From: Bacteroidales bacterium
GTDB lineage: Bacteria; Bacteroidota; Bacteroidia; Bacteroidales; NBLH01
Assembly (NCBI GenBank): GCA_027083715.1
Contig: JALWNR010000133.1
Span: 1-7,233, forward strand
Reading direction: 5' to 3'
Length of the DNA: 7,233 nt
A program made the translations under genes and the position numbers. The notes beneath the pieces were generated by a model. It was not told the DNA's origin. It searched no databases and saw nothing but the letters and a program-made list of their open reading frames with translations. Of this stretch, positions 6,238 through 7,233 are shown one piece after another (positions within the stretch are counted from its first letter, which is position 1; each line of letters begins with the position of its first letter).

Positions 6238-7233
6238 ATGTTTCATCGAAAAGCAAAGCATAAAATACTTAAAGGTTTCCAAAACGGACGTATTACTATT
6301 ATTAATGGTGCACGCCAGTGCGGGAAAACTACCTTAGTCAGGCAAATTGCACAAGAAAATAATATCCCCTATATTACATTAGACGATCCCAAAAAACTGG
6401 AATTAGCAAGAACAGATACGCAAAACTTTGTTGAGTTTTATAAACCGCCTGTTGTAATAGATGAAATACAGTATGCTCTGGAGCTGATTCCTTATATTAA
6501 ACAAAAAGTTGATTTTGCAAATACCAAAGGAATGTATTTACTTACCGGCTCGTCTGATTTTTACAGGAATGTTAAAATCACCGAATCACTGGCAGGAAGA
6601 ATGTTACACTATGAGTTGTTTAATCTTTCGGCTGCTGAAATTAACAGTTATGACGAGAATATTATCGATCTGATGTTTCATGATGATATCTCGCAACTGT
6701 ATGATTTTAATGAAAAACTTAAAAATAACAATTTTAACGGTGTTTTAAAAAAAATTGTATCCGGTGGTTTTCCCGAATTACAAAATCTGGATGCTGAAAT
6801 ACGGAAGATTTGGTATCAAAGCTATATACAATCCAGAGTATTGAAAGATGTTGAAAGTTTTTTTGATATTCATAAGGAAAATAAAATTCCTGACTTAATG
6901 ACCATTTTGGCAGCTAATACGGCAAATCTTTTAAATATAAACAATATTGCAAAAAGTATTCAACTGGATTTTAAAACCGTTAATAAATATATTGAACTCC
7001 TGGAAGCAATGTATCTTGTTAAGCGGGTTCCTGTTTATTCAAAAAATATCACTAAACAGGTTGTAAAACAACGAAAACTGCACTTTACTGATACCGGACT
7101 GGCTGCATATCTGCTAAATATTACGGAAAATAAACTAATTAACAGGGAAACAGAGTTTTTAGGAAATATTCTGGAAAATTATGTATTTACTGAACTTGCA
7201 AAAGAAAGCAGCTATGCTGATAATAAAGCCCGA
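6238..7233 (+). CDS. AAA_14/DUF4143-family P-loop ATPase, C-terminus cut by window edge
   Basis: Open frame of 332 codons without a stop before the window ends. The family usually has about 380-430 residues, so perhaps 50-100 are missing. Visible in order: Walker A GARQCGKT (24-31); Walker B VVIDEIQ (72-78); a sensor-1-like strand YLLTGSSD (100-107); the LAGR motif (118-121); GGFPEL (176-181); a winged-helix segment with INNIAKSIQLDFKTVNKYIELLEAMYLV (234-261); FTDTGLAAYLL (283-293); and GNILENYVFTELAKE (309-323), the start of the nuclease-like fold that this family carries C-terminally. An in-frame stop at 6226-6228 makes ATG 6238 the first start; there is no Shine-Dalgarno site and scarcely room for a leader. 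Leucine is CTG in 13 of 36 codons by hand count, against 3 of 34 in the FecR gene, suggesting a different origin. The family is widespread and often duplicated in Bacteroidetes and archaea; its cellular role is not established. It is separated from the upstream operon by the repeat region and is probably not part of it. Confidence 0.9.
   Translation, partial: MFHRKAKHKILKGFQNGRITIINGARQCGKTTLVRQIAQENNIPYITLDDPKKLELARTDTQNFVEFYKPPVVIDEIQYALELIPYIKQKVDFANTKGMYLLTGSSDFYRNVKITESLAGRMLHYELFNLSAAEINSYDENIIDLMFHDDISQLYDFNEKLKNNNFNGVLKKIVSGGFPELQNLDAEIRKIWYQSYIQSRVLKDVESFFDIHKENKIPDLMTILAANTANLLNINNIAKSIQLDFKTVNKYIELLEAMYLVKRVPVYSKNITKQVVKQRKLHFTDTGLAAYLLNITENKLINRETEFLGNILENYVFTELAKESSYADNKAR

Overview
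This window is low-GC DNA from a Bacteroidota (Bacteroidetes) genome. The evidence is the FecR protein with a C-terminal DUF4974 domain, the TonB-dependent receptor with an STN plus carboxypeptidase-regulatory-like N-terminus, the DUF4249 lipoprotein, the lack of clear Shine-Dalgarno sites, and TAnnTTTG-type promoter matches. Genus or species cannot be named from what is visible. All supported genes lie on the + strand.

Layout: Positions 1-133 are AT-rich and non-coding, with at most the last codons of an upstream gene. Positions 134-895 encode a zinc-ribbon SAM-dependent methyltransferase. After 5 nt comes a four-gene cell-surface signalling and uptake operon: an ECF sigma factor (901-1443, TTG start), a FecR-type membrane anti-sigma factor (1484-2491), a transducer-type TonB-dependent outer-membrane receptor (2522-5152) and, after 1 nt, a DUF4249 surface lipoprotein (5154-5972). 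Positions 5973-6237 are non-coding and hold two runs of a 22-nt tandem repeat. From 6238 to the window edge runs an AAA_14/DUF4143-type P-loop ATPase whose C-terminus is cut off.

How the genes work together: the receptor probably binds a substrate at the outer membrane with the lipoprotein as partner. Its periplasmic STN domain would signal to the FecR C-terminal domain, FecR would then release or activate the sigma factor at the inner membrane, and the sigma factor would raise transcription of its own uptake genes. The substrate cannot be read from the sequence. No SusD-like protein is present, so this is not a classic Sus glycan locus.

The least ordinary part is the repeat-bearing gap before the ATPase. 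Its 22-nt units recur in register in two blocks, the last block runs into a promoter-like element, and that element lies almost against the ATPase start codon. The ATPase also uses leucine codons differently from the upstream operon, which suggests a separate, possibly transferred, module.
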